The position numbers were made by a program, and so were the translations under genes. Below, piece by piece: positions 39,984 to 53,212 of a stretch of DNA of 64,000 nucleotides (within the stretch, counting starts at the first letter, position 1; every line of letters starts with the position of its first letter). The notes beneath the pieces are model-generated. The model ran no database searches. It was not told the origin of the DNA and saw nothing but the letters and a program-made list of their open reading frames with translations. The DNA comes from Lysobacterales bacterium. GTDB taxonomy: Bacteria > Pseudomonadota > Gammaproteobacteria > Xanthomonadales > SZUA-38. Location: NCBI GenBank assembly GCA_028285525.1, contig JANQOZ010000118.1, positions 1-64,000 on the forward strand, given 5' to 3'.

Positions 39984-41135
39984 ATCAGCACGCCCGATCT
40001 TCCTGGTCTGACCATTCGCCAGCTCACCGCAATCAGCGAGGTTGACGCCGACGCCTGGAACCGGCTGGCCGGGGTCAACCCGTTTGTTCGCTACGAGTAC
40101 CTGGCTGCGCTGGAAGACGGTGGCGCCGTCGACGCGGAGTCCGGCTGGTCGCCCTGCCATCTGGTGGCGGAACGCGGGGACCAGCTGGAGGGCGCCGTAC
40201 CGCTCTATCTCAAGACCCATTCATACGGCGAGTTCGTCTTCGACTGGGCCTGGGCGGACGCAGCGCAACGCGCGGGACTGCCCTATTATCCGAAGCTCCT
40301 GTCAGGCTCACCGCTGACGCCGGTGAGCGGCCCGCGGCTGATGGCAGAGCCGGGCTCGCAGGCACACGCCGCGCTGCCGGCGGCGTTGCGCGAGATCTGC
40401 CAACTGCAGGGCCTGAGCTCGGTTCACGTGAATTTTGTAGAGCCGCAGGATGCTACCGTCCTGCGCAAAGCCGGATTTCTTGAACGCTGCGACTGGCAGT
40501 ACCACTGGCAGAACAAGGGCTACGCAGACTTCGACGCCTTTCTCGCCGCCCTCACCCACAAAAAGCGCAAGAACATACGCCAGGAGCGGCGCAAGCTGGC
40601 CAACGCCGGCTGGACCTTCGAGCGGGTCACCGGGGATCAGGCGGAGGACTGGCACTGGCGCTTCATCAACAGCCTTTACCGCGAGACATTTCAACGCAAA
40701 GGCAACTGGCCGCTCCTCACCGAGGACATATTCCGGCAGCTTGGCCGGGACTTCGGCGCGCAGGTGTTGCTGGTGATCGGCAGGCTTGACGGCGTTCACC
40801 AGGCAGGCGCGTGGTTGATTCACGACCACCACACGCTCTATGGCCGCTATTGGGGGTGCTTCAGCGAGTCGCCGGGACTGCATTTTGAAACCTGCTACTA
40901 CCAGGGAATCGAGTTCTGCATCGAGCAGGGGCTTAAGGTGTTTAACCCGGGAGCACAGGGCCTGCACAAGGTTGCCAGAGGCTTTGAGCCGGTCCAGACG
41001 CTCAGCTTCCACGAGCTGACCCACCCGGGCCTGCGCGACGCGGTGGAACGCAGCCTCAAGGTTGAGAAGATCCACCAGGATCAGCGAGGAGCAGCGATCG
41101 CTGAGCACAGCGCCTTCCGCCAGGATCAGGGGTGA
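39984..41135 (+). CDS. FemAB/GNAT-like COG3146-type protein; start codon uncertain (possibly ATC)
   Basis: WNRLAGVNPFVRYEYLAALED..YGEFVFDWAWADAAQRAGLPYYPKLLSGSPLTPVSGPRL. Confidence 0.85.
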   Translation: MSTPDLPGLTIRQLTAISEVDADAWNRLAGVNPFVRYEYLAALEDGGAVDAESGWSPCHLVAERGDQLEGAVPLYLKTHSYGEFVFDWAWADAAQRAGLPYYPKLLSGSPLTPVSGPRLMAEPGSQAHAALPAALREICQLQGLSSVHVNFVEPQDATVLRKAGFLERCDWQYHWQNKGYADFDAFLAALTHKKRKNIRQERRKLANAGWTFERVTGDQAEDWHWRFINSLYRETFQRKGNWPLLTEDIFRQLGRDFGAQVLLVIGRLDGVHQAGAWLIHDHHTLYGRYWGCFSESPGLHFETCYYQGIEFCIEQGLKVFNPGAQGLHKVARGFEPVQTLSFHELTHPGLRDAVERSLKVEKIHQDQRGAAIAEHSAFRQDQG

Positions 41136-41142
41136 AGCGGCT

Positions 41143-41856
41143 ATGATCCCGTGGCTGGCGCCCGGTCAGCCTTTTCCGCCGGTCGAAGAGGCTTTCGTGG
41201 AGCCCAACGGCCTGCTCGCCGCCGGCGCCGACCTGCATCCTTCCACCCTGCTCGAAGCCTACCGACAAGGCATCTTCCCCTGGTACAGCCCCTCCGAGCC
41301 GATCTTGTGGTGGAGCCCCGACCCGCGCCTGGTGATCGAGCCCCGGAAGGTCCACGTGTCCCGACGCATGACGCGCACCCTGCGCCAGCCCTGGGAGATA
41401 ACGCTCGACCGCTGCTTTGACCGGGTAGTGGACGAATGTGCAGCCCCGAGGCCCGGTCAGGCCGGCACCTGGATTACCCGGGAGATGAAGCGCGCCTATC
41501 GACAGATGCACCGGCTCGGCCATGCGCACAGCCTCGAGGTCTGGCGGGACGGCGAACTCGTCGGCGGGATTTACGGTATCGCCATCGGCCGGGCGTTTTT
41601 TGGCGAAAGCATGTTTCGCCGCCGCCGGGACTGCTCCAAGGTGGCGCTGATCAGCCTGTGCCAGTGGCTGGCGCTGCACGAATTTGGGCTGCTGGATTGC
41701 CAGGTCGAGTCCGCCCACCTGCTGACGCTCGGCGCCGTCAACCTGCCCCGGCGAAAGTTCTGCGAGCGAATCGCTGCGCTCACCGCCCTTGAGGGGCCTG
41801 CCGGCGATTGGCAAGCACTGGCGCGACCGATACAATGGGCGCCGTTTTTTTCCTGA
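41143..41856 (+). CDS. aat: Leucyl/phenylalanyl-tRNA--protein transferase
   Basis: [41 protein letters not shown]. Confidence 0.96.
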   Translation: MIPWLAPGQPFPPVEEAFVEPNGLLAAGADLHPSTLLEAYRQGIFPWYSPSEPILWWSPDPRLVIEPRKVHVSRRMTRTLRQPWEITLDRCFDRVVDECAAPRPGQAGTWITREMKRAYRQMHRLGHAHSLEVWRDGELVGGIYGIAIGRAFFGESMFRRRRDCSKVALISLCQWLALHEFGLLDCQVESAHLLTLGAVNLPRRKFCERIAALTALEGPAGDWQALARPIQWAPFFS

Positions 41857-41867
41857 CACAAGGATTT

Positions 41868-42086
41868 ATGGCTAAAGAAGATGTTATCGAGTTGGAAGGG
41901 ACCGTCCAGGAAACCCTGCCCAACACCATGTTTCGCGTTGAGCTGGATAACGGCCACGTGGTCACAGCTCACATCTCCGGACGGATGCGCAAGCACTACA
42001 TCCGGATTCTGACCGGCGACCGGGTCAAGGTGGAAATGACGCCTTACGACCTGAGCAAAGGCCGTATCACCTACCGCATGAGATAA
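41868..42086 (+). CDS. infA: Translation initiation factor IF-1
   Basis: [70 protein letters not shown]. Confidence 0.98.
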   Translation: MAKEDVIELEGTVQETLPNTMFRVELDNGHVVTAHISGRMRKHYIRILTGDRVKVEMTPYDLSKGRITYRMR

Positions 42087-42106
42087 GCGCGGCAGGCATG
42101 CCGCGA

Positions 42107-42130
42107 CGGACGAGTCGCTCGACTCGTCCG
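42107..42130. terminator. Perfect 11-bp inverted repeat (CGGACGAGTCG-CT-CGACTCGTCCG) between convergent infA and clpA
   Basis: Read directly; preceded by a second hairpin GCGGCA-GGCA-TGCCGC (42089-42104); no T tract. Confidence 0.5.
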
Positions 42131-42156
42131 CCCTGAATCCAGAAAGAACTCAGCCG

Positions 42157-44445
42157 CTAGTCGTCGGCCGGCGCGGGCGTCTGCTCGAGGAGCAGCTCTT
42201 TCTCGCGCACCGTCACCTTGAGCTCGTCGTCTGCGACGTCAAGGCTCACGCTGCCGCCATCCGCGAGTTTGCCGAACAGCAGCTCGTCTGCAAGCTTAGC
42301 CTTGACCTGCTCCTGGATGACCCGCTTCATGGGCCGCGCGCCCATGATCGGATCGAAGCCGTTCTCTGCCAGCCACTGGCGGGCTTCCGGACTGACCGTG
42401 ATGCTGACCTCGCTTTCCTGCAGCAGCATCTCCAGCTCGATCAGGAACTTGTCGACGACCCGCAGGATCGTGTCGAAGTCCAGCGAGTTGAACTGAACGA
42501 TCGCGTCCAGACGGTTACGGAACTCCGGCGTAAACATCCGGCGGATCGCCTCCATGGCGTCGGTCGAGTGATCCTGGTTCTGGAAACCGATTGTCCGACG
42601 GCTGGCCTGCGCCGCGCCGGCGTTGGTGGTCATCACCAGAATCACGTTGCGGAAGTCCGCCTGCCGGCCGTTGGTGTCGGTGAGCGTGCCGTGATCCATG
42701 ACCTGCAGCAGCAGGTTGAACACGTCGGGGTGCGCCTTCTCGATCTCGTCCAGCAGCAGCACGCAGTGCGGCGTTTTGGTGACCGCCTCGGTCAGCAGCC
42801 CGCCCTGGTCGAAGCCCACATACCCGGGAGGTGCACCCACCAGTCGCGAAACCGTATGGGCCTCCATGTACTCCGACATGTCAAAGCGCACCAGCTCCAC
42901 ACCCATGATGAGCGCCAGCTGACGGGTGACCTCGGTCTTGCCGACGCCGGTCGGACCGGCCATCAGGAACGAGCCGATCGGCTTGTCGGGTTCACCCAGC
43001 CCGGAACGCGACATCTTGATGGCGCCCACCAGCGAGGTGATGGCTTCGTTCTGGCCGAAGACCACCATCTGGAGGTCTCGCTCCAGCGTTTTGAGCACAT
43101 CGCGATCGGAGCTCGACACCTGCTTGGGCGGGATCCGCGCCATCTTGGCGACCACGTACTCGATGTCTTCTTCCGTCAGTCGGCTTTGACGCTCGTCCTC
43201 GGGCAGCAGCCGCTGCCGCGCACCCGCCTCGTCGATCACGTCGATCGCCTTATCAGGCAGGAACCGATCGTTGATGTGACGCGAGGCCAGGTTAGCCGCC
43301 GCCTCAAGCGCGGCCGGCGTGTATTCGATCTGGTGGTATTCCTCGAACCGCTCTTTCAGCCCGGTCAGAATCTCCAGCGTCTCTTCCACGGTCGGCTCAG
43401 GCACGTCGATCTTCTGGAAGCGACGAGCGAGCGCACGATCTTTTTCAAAGACTCCGCGGAATTCCTGGAAGGTGGTCGAACCAATGCACCGAAGCTCGCC
43501 GGAGGCCAGCACGGGCTTGATCAGGTTCGAGGCGTCCATCACCCCGCCAGACGCCGCGCCGGCGCCGATGATCGTGTGGATCTCATCGATGAAGAGCACC
43601 GCACCCGGCTCTTTCTTGAGCTGATTGATCACACCCTTGAGGCGCTTTTCAAAGTCTCCTCGATACTTCGTGCCGGCGATTAGTGAGCCAAGGTCCAGCG
43701 CATAGATTGTGGCGTCGGCCAGCACCTCGGGCACGTCTTCTTCGACAATGCGCCGGGCCAGACCTTCGGCGAGCGCGGTCTTACCGACGCCAGCCTCGCC
43801 GACCAGCAGCGGGTTGTTTTTCCGCCGCCGGCAAAGCACCTGAATGATGCGTTCAACTTCTGAATGCCGCCCGATCAGCGGGTCGATCTTGCCGGCCATG
43901 GCAAGGTCATTAAGGTTGGTCGCAAAGCTTTCCAGCGGATTGGACTTCTGCCCCTCAGCCACGGCCTCCTGGGTCTCGGCCTCAGAGGCCGGCTGCTCAG
44001 GCGAGTTTTCCGCGAGCTTGGAGATGCCGTGGGCGATGTAGTTGACCACGTCGAGCCGCGTGACGTCCTGTTTGTGCAGAAAGTAAACGGCGTGAGAATC
44101 CTTCTCGCCGAAGATCGCCACCAGCACGTTGGCGCCGGTCACCTCTTTCTTGCCGGAGGACTGCACGTGGTAGACAGCGCGCTGCAGCACCCGCTGGAAG
44201 CCGACCGTTGGCTGGGTGTCGCGCTCGTCGTTGCCGGGCAGCACCGGCACGGTCTGTTCGATGATGTCCTGCAGCTCCTGACGCAGCACGTCAGGCTGGG
44301 CGCCGCAGGTGACCAAAACGTGGCTGGCAGACGCGTTGTCCAGCAGCGCCAGGAACAGGTGCTCCACGGTCATGAACTCATGCCGCTGGGCGCGCGCCCG
44401 CTTATAGCTTTGGCTGATCGTCTGTTCCAGGTCTTTACTGAACAA
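42157..44445 (-). CDS. clpA: ATP-dependent Clp protease ATP-binding subunit ClpA
   Basis: Two AAA modules [15 protein letters not shown] and [15 protein letters not shown]; paired with clpS. Confidence 0.97.
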   Translation of the reverse strand: MFSKDLEQTISQSYKRARAQRHEFMTVEHLFLALLDNASASHVLVTCGAQPDVLRQELQDIIEQTVPVLPGNDERDTQPTVGFQRVLQRAVYHVQSSGKKEVTGANVLVAIFGEKDSHAVYFLHKQDVTRLDVVNYIAHGISKLAENSPEQPASEAETQEAVAEGQKSNPLESFATNLNDLAMAGKIDPLIGRHSEVERIIQVLCRRRKNNPLLVGEAGVGKTALAEGLARRIVEEDVPEVLADATIYALDLGSLIAGTKYRGDFEKRLKGVINQLKKEPGAVLFIDEIHTIIGAGAASGGVMDASNLIKPVLASGELRCIGSTTFQEFRGVFEKDRALARRFQKIDVPEPTVEETLEILTGLKERFEEYHQIEYTPAALEAAANLASRHINDRFLPDKAIDVIDEAGARQRLLPEDERQSRLTEEDIEYVVAKMARIPPKQVSSSDRDVLKTLERDLQMVVFGQNEAITSLVGAIKMSRSGLGEPDKPIGSFLMAGPTGVGKTEVTRQLALIMGVELVRFDMSEYMEAHTVSRLVGAPPGYVGFDQGGLLTEAVTKTPHCVLLLDEIEKAHPDVFNLLLQVMDHGTLTDTNGRQADFRNVILVMTTNAGAAQASRRTIGFQNQDHSTDAMEAIRRMFTPEFRNRLDAIVQFNSLDFDTILRVVDKFLIELEMLLQESEVSITVSPEARQWLAENGFDPIMGARPMKRVIQEQVKAKLADELLFGKLADGGSVSLDVADDELKVTVREKELLLEQTPAPADD

Positions 44446-44446
44446 T

Positions 44447-44767
44447 TTACACTTCCTCCATTGAACACATCAGCGGGTGCTGATTGGATCGGGCATGGTC
44501 GTTGACGAGATCGACCTTCGATTCTGCGATTTCCCGCGTGTAGACGCCGCAAACGCCCTTCCCGCGGTAGTGCACCTGCAGCATGATCTGCGTGGCTTTT
44601 TCTTTACTCATCGAGAAGAACCGCTCCAGCACCTCCACGACAAATTCCATCGGCGTGTAGTCATCGTTCAGGAGGAAAACCTTGAACAGGGGCGGCTTGC
44701 GCACCTTGGGCTTGGCTTCTTCTGTCTCGAGAATGGTGCCTTGGGATTCCTGGTCTGACTCGCTCAC
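44447..44767 (-). CDS. clpS: ATP-dependent Clp protease adaptor ClpS
   Basis: [58 protein letters not shown]. Confidence 0.97.
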   Translation of the reverse strand: MSESDQESQGTILETEEAKPKVRKPPLFKVFLLNDDYTPMEFVVEVLERFFSMSKEKATQIMLQVHYRGKGVCGVYTREIAESKVDLVNDHARSNQHPLMCSMEEV

Positions 44768-44951
44768 TGACTTTTTCCGAATGAACTGAATGGCGCCTGG
44801 AGACGGCGCGCTCTCGGGGTTGGACTCACCGCCCGGCCCGTTCGTTCAACTTAAGCCCGAACAAGCGAGTTTTCAACCGTTGACAAGGGGATTCCGGCGG
44901 GCTCAGCACCCCGGCCGACGAGTGGCGCGGCGCAAACCGTGGCCGGGCTAA

Positions 44952-44991
44952 AGAACTTACGGCCGCGCCGTGTCGGGCGGCCGAAAGTTCT
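44952..44991 (-). other. Large intergenic hairpin AGAACTT(AC)GGCCG...CGGCC(GA)AAGTTCT downstream of aceA
   Basis: 7+5 bp stem with a 2x2 internal loop. Confidence 0.45.
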
Positions 44992-45089
44992 GGGACTGAT
45001 TGGGTCTGTTGCAGGTCCGCGGGCGGGCGCCCAGCAGACGATGCGCCGGCCCCGGGAAGCGGCGGCCGGCGGCGTAACGTGGCGGCCGG

Positions 45090-46391
<1,302 letters not shown>

Positions 46392-46565
46392 CAGCGCGGT
46401 CCTTTGACGATTGGGTTATGCGTCAAATCTATCCCGCCTTGATTATTTATCAACTTAAATGTATCAATATTAAGTATTAACCTAACCAATGCTAAGGCTT
46501 AACCCATTAAAAACCCACCAGAAACGGCCGTCACAAAATCTTCACGATATTTCTATAAAGGCGAC

Positions 46566-47474
46566 CTGCTTAAACCGCTCCGCGCTTTTTGCTGCGCGGC
46601 GCGAAACGGGAGCATGTCCCGGGCGGCTGAAGAGCTGTTTCTCAGCCAGCCGTCCGTGAGCCTGCAGATCCGTGCCCTCGAAGAACGGATGGGCGCGCAG
46701 CTCTTCGAGCGGCACGGTCCAAAAATCCGCCTCACGCCGGAGGGCACAACACTCTACGGACTGGCCCGGCCGCTGGTGGACGGCATCGGATCGCTCGGCG
46801 AAAGCTTTCAGGCGGCGCTCGGGCGTCTCGAAACCGGCACCATCGACATCGCCTCCGGCGAATCCACAATTTTATACGTGCTGCCCCATCTCGTCTCGAG
46901 CTATCGGGAGGAACACCCGGGCATACACGTGCAACTTCACAACGTGACCGGTAAAGACGGCCTCACGATGATCCGCAATGAGGAGGTCGATTTTGCGGTT
47001 GGATCGATGCTGGATGTGCCGCCCGACATCCGCTACGAGCCGATTGCTGAATACCAGCCGAAGCTCATTACGCCGCTCGGTCACCCGCTGTCTCGCAAGA
47101 AATCGATCCGGCTGGCCGACCTGTCACCCTACGGCCTGATCCTGCCGCCAAAGCGGCTGTCCACGTGGCGGATCGTCGACCTGTCGTTCCAGCAGCATGA
47201 GGTGCCTTACCACGTGGCGCTCGAGGTCGGCGGCTGGGAGGTCATCAAGCGCTACGTTGAGCTTGGCATGGGCATCTCGATCGTCACCGAGGTTTGCCTG
47301 CGGGGTGACGAAAAGCTGTTTGTTGCCGACATGGGACGCTACTTTCCGCCGCGCAATTACGGCCTCGTGATGAAGCGCGGACGCTTTTTCACGCCACAGG
47401 CCCGGCGCTTTGTGGAGCTGGTCCGCCAGCAGGGCTTCAGCCCGCCCGCGCCGAACGACGACGCTACCCCTTGA
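46566..47474 (+). CDS. LysR family transcriptional regulator, divergent from aceA; probable CTG start (first ATG at 46614)
   Basis: LLKPLRAFCCAARNGSMSRAAEELFLSQPSVSLQIRALEERMGAQLFERHGPKIRLTPEG. Confidence 0.85.
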   Translation: MLKPLRAFCCAARNGSMSRAAEELFLSQPSVSLQIRALEERMGAQLFERHGPKIRLTPEGTTLYGLARPLVDGIGSLGESFQAALGRLETGTIDIASGESTILYVLPHLVSSYREEHPGIHVQLHNVTGKDGLTMIRNEEVDFAVGSMLDVPPDIRYEPIAEYQPKLITPLGHPLSRKKSIRLADLSPYGLILPPKRLSTWRIVDLSFQQHEVPYHVALEVGGWEVIKRYVELGMGISIVTEVCLRGDEKLFVADMGRYFPPRNYGLVMKRGRFFTPQARRFVELVRQQGFSPPAPNDDATP

Positions 47475-47492
47475 GCCCGACCGTGCGTATCC

Positions 47493-47951
47493 TTGCGTGC
47501 TGTGATTTTTAAGCCGCACACGACTGTTGCCACCATCGTGGAGAATGATGGCCGCTTTCTGTTTGTCGAAGAGCGCGTCCGCGGCGAGCTGGTTCTGAAT
47601 CAGCCCAGCGGCCACCTGGAGGCAGACGAATCGCTGCTCGCGGCAGCCCGACGCGAAACCCTGGAGGAAACCGGGTGCCGGGTTGAACCCAGCGGTTTAG
47701 TAGGCATATATCAATGGCAGGATCGCGGCAGCGGCCGCTGCTTTCTGCGCTTCACCTTTGCTGCAGCGCTGTGCAGCCACGATCCGGCGGCTGTACTGGA
47801 TGACGGCATTGAGCGGATGTGCTGGCTCACCCGCTCCGAGCTGGAAGCGCAAACGCTGCCGCTCCGCAGCCCGGTGATCACCCGCAGCCTCGCCGACTAC
47901 GCGGCCGGGCGCGGCGGCAGCCTGAGCCTATTAAACTGGATTGAATCATGA
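47493..47951 (+). CDS. nudJ: NUDIX hydrolase, NudJ-like
   Basis: Nudix box [22 protein letters not shown]; upstream of mnmA-hflD as in E. coli. Confidence 0.9.
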   Translation: MRAVIFKPHTTVATIVENDGRFLFVEERVRGELVLNQPSGHLEADESLLAAARRETLEETGCRVEPSGLVGIYQWQDRGSGRCFLRFTFAAALCSHDPAAVLDDGIERMCWLTRSELEAQTLPLRSPVITRSLADYAAGRGGSLSLLNWIES

Positions 47952-49066
47952 ACGACACCAGCCAGAACAACGACCGCGTCATCGTCGGGCTTTCCGGCGG
48001 CGTGGATTCGGCGACTTCGCTGGCGGTCCTCAAGGACCGTGGTCAGCGCGTGGCCGCCATGTTCATGAAAAACTGGGAGGAGGACGACCGCCTCGGCGCA
48101 TGCCCCGCGGAGGCTGACGCCGCTGACGCCCAGGCGATCTGCGACAAGCTGGGCGTCAAGCTGTACACCCGAAATTTCTCAAGCGAGTACTGGGACCACG
48201 TCTTCGAACATTTTCTGGCCGAATACGCGGCGGGCCGGACGCCCAATCCCGACATCCTTTGTAACCGGGAAATCAAGTTCAAGACCTTTCTCGAGCACGC
48301 AGAAGACCTGGGCGGAACGCGGATTGCCACCGGCCACTACGCTCGCAATCGGTACGAGGACGGCCGCTGGCAGCTGCTGCGCGGCGTGGACCACAATAAG
48401 GATCAGAGCTACTTTCTCTACACGCTCGGCCAGGCGCAGCTTGCGCGCACGCTCTTCCCGATCGGCGAACTGGAAAAGCCGGCCGTCCGAGCCCTGGCCC
48501 GTTCGCTCGAGCTGCCGGTCGCCGGCAAGAAAGACAGCACGGGCATCTGCTTCATCGGCGAGCGAGATTTCAAAGCATTTCTCGAAACCTACCTGCCCCA
48601 TCAGCCGGGCGAGATTCGCAGCGCCGACGGTGAGCTGCTCGGGCGTCATGACGGCCTCATGTATTACACCCTCGGTCAGCGCCAGGGCCTGGGTATCGGG
48701 GGCACGCCGGGTTCGAGTGGCCAGCCCTGGTACGTGCTCGACAAAGATCTGGAGGCTAACGTCCTCCTGGTCGGCCAGGGTCACGACCATCCGTGGCTAT
48801 TCAGCAGCCGCCTGACCGCGGGACAGCTCAGCTTTGTTGCGGGGACGCCACCGGCATCCGCTTTCGAATGCACCGCCAAGATTCGCTATCGCCAGGCCGA
48901 TCAGGCCTGCCACGTCCGGATCACGGGCGGGCTGGCGACCGTCGAATTTGCCGAGCCCCAGCGAGCCGTTACTCCGGGTCAATCGGTCGTCTTCTATTCT
49001 GGCGAACAGTGTCTCGGCGGCGGGGTGATCGAAAGCTATCAGAGCGCCGCCCGCGAGGCCGCCTGA
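47948..49066 (+). CDS. mnmA: tRNA-specific 2-thiouridylase MnmA
   Basis: [50 protein letters not shown]. Confidence 0.97.
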   Translation: MNDTSQNNDRVIVGLSGGVDSATSLAVLKDRGQRVAAMFMKNWEEDDRLGACPAEADAADAQAICDKLGVKLYTRNFSSEYWDHVFEHFLAEYAAGRTPNPDILCNREIKFKTFLEHAEDLGGTRIATGHYARNRYEDGRWQLLRGVDHNKDQSYFLYTLGQAQLARTLFPIGELEKPAVRALARSLELPVAGKKDSTGICFIGERDFKAFLETYLPHQPGEIRSADGELLGRHDGLMYYTLGQRQGLGIGGTPGSSGQPWYVLDKDLEANVLLVGQGHDHPWLFSSRLTAGQLSFVAGTPPASAFECTAKIRYRQADQACHVRITGGLATVEFAEPQRAVTPGQSVVFYSGEQCLGGGVIESYQSAAREAA

Positions 49067-49067
49067 G

Positions 49068-49685
49068 GTGACGCAGAGCCCGCTTCGCAATCGCGTCATC
49101 GCGCTGGCGGGCGTCTTTCAGGCCAGCGAGCTGGCGCATGATTTTGCCGACCGTGGCCACGCCGACGAGCTCGCGCTGGATACCAGCATCGAGAGCCTGT
49201 ATCGCTTCGACGCGGAGAGCGTGGAAGCGGTTTACGGCGACCTCAGCGGCCTGGAGCTCGGCCTCCACAAGCTGCGGGCTAACTTCAGCGGTCGACGGAA
49301 CCCGAACGTGCTGCACGCGGTGGTTTCGCTGATGCAGCTCGGTGGCCGGGTGCTCGAAGACGAAGAGCTCGGCGAGAACCTGAGCGACGGGCTACAGGCG
49401 ATCAGTGTTCACCGGCAGGATGCTGAGTTTGACCAGGAGCGGCACTTCGAACGGCTCGCCCAGCTCTATGTCCGGACCATCAGTCCGCTGAAGCCACGGG
49501 TGGTGGTGCGGGGCAATCCGGTGCTCCTCCAGCAGGAGCGCTACGTCAACTGCGTCCGCGCCTCGCTGCTGTGCGGCATCCGCTCAGCCGTCCTCTGGCG
49601 CCAGCTCGGCGGCTCACGGTGGCAGCTGATTTTTCGCGGCCGCAGCGTACTGCACCTCAGCCGGCAGCTGCTGGGTGAGATCTGA
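49068..49685 (+). CDS. hflD: High frequency lysogenization protein HflD homolog
   Basis: VIALAGVFQASELAHDFADRG..; position after mnmA. Confidence 0.9.
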   Translation: MTQSPLRNRVIALAGVFQASELAHDFADRGHADELALDTSIESLYRFDAESVEAVYGDLSGLELGLHKLRANFSGRRNPNVLHAVVSLMQLGGRVLEDEELGENLSDGLQAISVHRQDAEFDQERHFERLAQLYVRTISPLKPRVVVRGNPVLLQQERYVNCVRASLLCGIRSAVLWRQLGGSRWQLIFRGRSVLHLSRQLLGEI

Positions 49686-49825
49686 CCGCTGACGCCTACT
49701 CTACAAGGCCGCAGCACCACTAGCCGGCAGTCTCCGCCCGCGGTGACCATCGCCTACAACTTTGGCGGCGGTTGGGCGATAATTTTTTCCCTTGGTGTCC
49801 ATGACCTCAGCAGGAGCAGCACGGC

Positions 49826-52516
49826 ATGAAAGACTCTTTCTCGGTTCGTTCTACCGTCACTGTCGGTGACCGCGAGTATGTTTATCCGAGCCTGAAAAAG
49901 CTGGGCGAGCAGTACGATCTGTCTCGCCTGCCCTTCAGCCTGAAGATCCTGCTGGAAAATCTGCTGCGCCACGAAGACGGCGTCGACATCACCCGCTCCG
50001 ACATTGAGGCCCTTTGCCGCTGGGACGCCTCGGCTGAGCCGGCCACAGAAATTGCGTTTACGCCGTCGCGGGTAGTGCTCCAGGACTTTACGGGCGTTCC
50101 GGCTGTTGTAGACCTTGCGGCGATGCGCGACGCGGTGGAATCGCTGGGTGGTCAGCCGGACCAGATCAACCCGCTGTCACCCGCCGAGCTGGTCATCGAT
50201 CACTCAGTGCAGGTGGACGCCTTCGGCAAGCCCAACGCGCTCGACCTCAACTCGCGCATCGAGTTTCAGCGCAACGCGGAGCGCTACGCATTCCTGAAGT
50301 GGGGCCAGAGCGCCTTTGAGAACTTTGCCGTGGTGCCGCCCGCCACCGGCATCGTGCACCAGGTGAACCTGGAGTACCTGGCGCGCGTGATTTTTGGCCG
50401 TCAGAACGAGGACGGTGAATGGCTGGCCTACCCCGATACGGTGGTCGGCACCGACAGCCACACCACCATGATCAACGGTATCGGCGTCCTGGGCTGGGGC
50501 GTCGGCGGGATCGAGGCAGAGGCGGCCATGCTCGGCCAGCCCATCTCAATGCTGATTCCGCAGGTGATCGGTTTTGAGCTCACCGGGGCGCTGCCCGAGG
50601 GCTCAACCGCCACCGATCTGGTCCTGACCATCGTCCAGATGCTTCGAGAGCGAGGCGTCGTCGGCAAGTTTGTCGAGTTCTTTGGCGAAGGACTGGACCA
50701 GCTGCCTTTGGCGGACCGGGCCACCATCGCCAACATGGCGCCGGAGTACGGCGCGACCTGCGGCATCTTTCCGATCGACAGCGAAGCGCTGCGCTACCTG
50801 CGCCTCTCAGGCCGGGACGAGCAGCAGATTGCGCTGGTCGAAGCGTATGCCCGCGCTCAAGGTATGTTCCGTGAGCCCGGCGATTCGCCGGCCACCTACA
50901 CCGATACGCTGACGCTGGACATGGGCACCGTGGTGCCGAGTCTGGCGGGCCCGAAGCGGCCGCAGGATCGCATCCTGTTGACCGACGCCAAGGCGAGTTT
51001 TCAGGAGTCGCTCAAGACCATGGGCGGACGCGACAGCGCCAAAGGTGTGCCGGTTAACAATGAAGGGGTCGAGTTTGAGCTCGAGGACGGCGCGGTGGTG
51101 ATCGCCGCCATTACCTCCTGCACCAATACGTCAAACCCGGCCGTGATGCTCGGCGCGGGTCTCCTGGCCCGCAACGCGGTCAAGCGCGGACTGAGCGTCA
51201 AGCCCTGGGTCAAGACGTCGCTGGCGCCGGGGTCGCAGGTGGTGACCGACTATCTGAAGTCAGCGGGCCTGCTGGACGATCTCGAAGCGCTTGGCTTTTT
51301 TATCGTCGGCTATGGCTGCACCACCTGTATCGGCAATTCGGGCCCCCTGCCCCAGGCGATCGGTGACGCCGTGCGCGGCCATGAGCTGGTGGTTTCCTCC
51401 GTGCTGTCGGGTAACCGGAACTTTGAGGGGCGCGTCCACGCTGACGTCAGAACCAACTACCTGGCGTCGCCGCCGCTGGTCGTCGCCTACGCGCTGGCCG
51501 GCAACCTGGGCATCGACATCACCTCCGAGCCGCTGGGGCAGGATCAGGAAGGCAACGACGTTTATCTACGAGACATCTGGCCGAGCACGCTGGAGATTTC
51601 AGAGGTGATCTCCGAACACGTGACCGCCAGCATGTTCAGCGAAAGTTATGCCAGCGTGTTTGCCGGCAGCAGCGAGTGGAATGCGGTAAGCGCTCCCGAG
51701 GGGAACCGTTTCGACTGGCAGGACGACTCCACCTATATCCAGAACCCGCCGTACTTCGAAGGCATGACGATGGCGGTGGGCGCGATCAGCGACATCCACG
51801 GCGCGCGCTGCCTGGCCAAGCTCGGCGACAGCATCACCACCGATCACATCTCACCGGCCGGCGCCATCAAGGCCGACAGCCCCGCCGGCCGCTATCTCGT
51901 CGAGCAGGGCGTCAATCCGGTGGACTTCAACTCCTACGGCTCACGCCGCGGCAACCACCAGGTCATGATGCGCGGAACGTTTGCCAACGTCCGGCTGCGC
52001 AACCAGCTGGCCCCGGGTACCGAGGGCGGTTTCACCACCCATATTCCCAGCGGCGAGGTGACCAGCATTTTTGACGCGGCCATGCAGTATGCGGAAGACG
52101 AGACCCCGCTGGTGGTCCTGGCCGGCAAAGAATACGGCACCGGCTCATCCAGAGACTGGGCCGCCAAAGGCACGCTGCTGCTGGGCGTCAAGGCGGTCAT
52201 CTGCGAAAGTTTCGAGCGAATCCACCGCTCCAACCTGGTCGGTATGGGCGTCCTGCCGCTCAACTTTGTCGATGGTGACAGCGTCGAGTCACTGGGCCTC
52301 ACGGGTCACGAAACGTTCGACATCACGGGCCTCGATGACGGTCAGGCCAGTGAGGTCACCGTGACCGCCACCGCCGATGACGGCCAGGTCACCACCTTCC
52401 AGGCCAGGGTTCGACTGGATACCCCGAAAGAGGTCGAGTACTACCGCCACGGCGGCATTCTGCACTACGTCCTGCGTCAGCTCGCCTCGCAGCCGCGGCC
52501 AGCGCGAGCGGCCTGA
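49826..52516 (+). CDS. acnA: Aconitate hydratase AcnA
   Basis: 896 aa; [33 protein letters not shown]-type motifs; [24 protein letters not shown]. Confidence 0.96.
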   Translation: MKDSFSVRSTVTVGDREYVYPSLKKLGEQYDLSRLPFSLKILLENLLRHEDGVDITRSDIEALCRWDASAEPATEIAFTPSRVVLQDFTGVPAVVDLAAMRDAVESLGGQPDQINPLSPAELVIDHSVQVDAFGKPNALDLNSRIEFQRNAERYAFLKWGQSAFENFAVVPPATGIVHQVNLEYLARVIFGRQNEDGEWLAYPDTVVGTDSHTTMINGIGVLGWGVGGIEAEAAMLGQPISMLIPQVIGFELTGALPEGSTATDLVLTIVQMLRERGVVGKFVEFFGEGLDQLPLADRATIANMAPEYGATCGIFPIDSEALRYLRLSGRDEQQIALVEAYARAQGMFREPGDSPATYTDTLTLDMGTVVPSLAGPKRPQDRILLTDAKASFQESLKTMGGRDSAKGVPVNNEGVEFELEDGAVVIAAITSCTNTSNPAVMLGAGLLARNAVKRGLSVKPWVKTSLAPGSQVVTDYLKSAGLLDDLEALGFFIVGYGCTTCIGNSGPLPQAIGDAVRGHELVVSSVLSGNRNFEGRVHADVRTNYLASPPLVVAYALAGNLGIDITSEPLGQDQEGNDVYLRDIWPSTLEISEVISEHVTASMFSESYASVFAGSSEWNAVSAPEGNRFDWQDDSTYIQNPPYFEGMTMAVGAISDIHGARCLAKLGDSITTDHISPAGAIKADSPAGRYLVEQGVNPVDFNSYGSRRGNHQVMMRGTFANVRLRNQLAPGTEGGFTTHIPSGEVTSIFDAAMQYAEDETPLVVLAGKEYGTGSSRDWAAKGTLLLGVKAVICESFERIHRSNLVGMGVLPLNFVDGDSVESLGLTGHETFDITGLDDGQASEVTVTATADDGQVTTFQARVRLDTPKEVEYYRHGGILHYVLRQLASQPRPARAA

Positions 52517-52549
52517 GTACCCGGCGGGCCTAAGCCGAATTGCCGTCGC

Positions 52550-53077
52550 TCAGGATTCGGCGACGGTCTTCAGCTTGGCTAGACCCTCTTCGTAGCTGGC
52601 GCCCACGAGCGCGTCCATTGCGAGGCCAAAGTAGCGCTGGATGATGTCGCCGCGGAACTCGGTGTCGAAGCCCCAGGTGACGACCGTCACGTCGCCGTTC
52701 TCCACCAGCGTGAGGTAGGCGTTGGCGTCCCCCTGATCCCCAAAGTCCAGATAGGTTTCCACCCGCTCCGGGCTGCTGGCGGTGATCTTCATCGACCCCT
52801 CGCCCAGCGACGGGTCGTCGCTCGACCAACTCATCATGGCGCCCGGCCCAGCGTCCGGACCGCTGTACTCGTACGTGGCGTCGGGATCCAGGCCCGCCCA
52901 GGGCGACCACTCGTTGAATCGGGTCATGTCGTTGACCAGCGGAAACACCTTGCTGGCCGGCGCGTTGATGGAAACGGACCGTTCGACGTGCGCTGAGTCC
53001 GGCAGGAACAGGCCGGTGACTCCCAGCACGACAGCGAGCGTGACCAGGCTGATCAACAGGATTTTGATGAATTTCAC
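52550..53077 (-). CDS. SRPBCC family (polyketide cyclase-like) protein
   Basis: HVERSVSINAPASKVFPLVNDMTRFNEWSPWAGLDPDATYEYSGPDAGPGAMMSWSSDD. Confidence 0.85.
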   Translation of the reverse strand: MKFIKILLISLVTLAVVLGVTGLFLPDSAHVERSVSINAPASKVFPLVNDMTRFNEWSPWAGLDPDATYEYSGPDAGPGAMMSWSSDDPSLGEGSMKITASSPERVETYLDFGDQGDANAYLTLVENGDVTVVTWGFDTEFRGDIIQRYFGLAMDALVGASYEEGLAKLKTVAES

Positions 53078-53212
53078 GGCGTGTCCTCCTCGTTGTGAAC
53101 CTCACCCACGCATCACCGTAGCGCTCTCACCGGGCGGCTGGCAAATGGCGATGGTCAGGCTTTTGCAGTGTCCCGCAACGATCTGCGCGGGGCGAAGCAG
53201 CGAACGTGGAGG

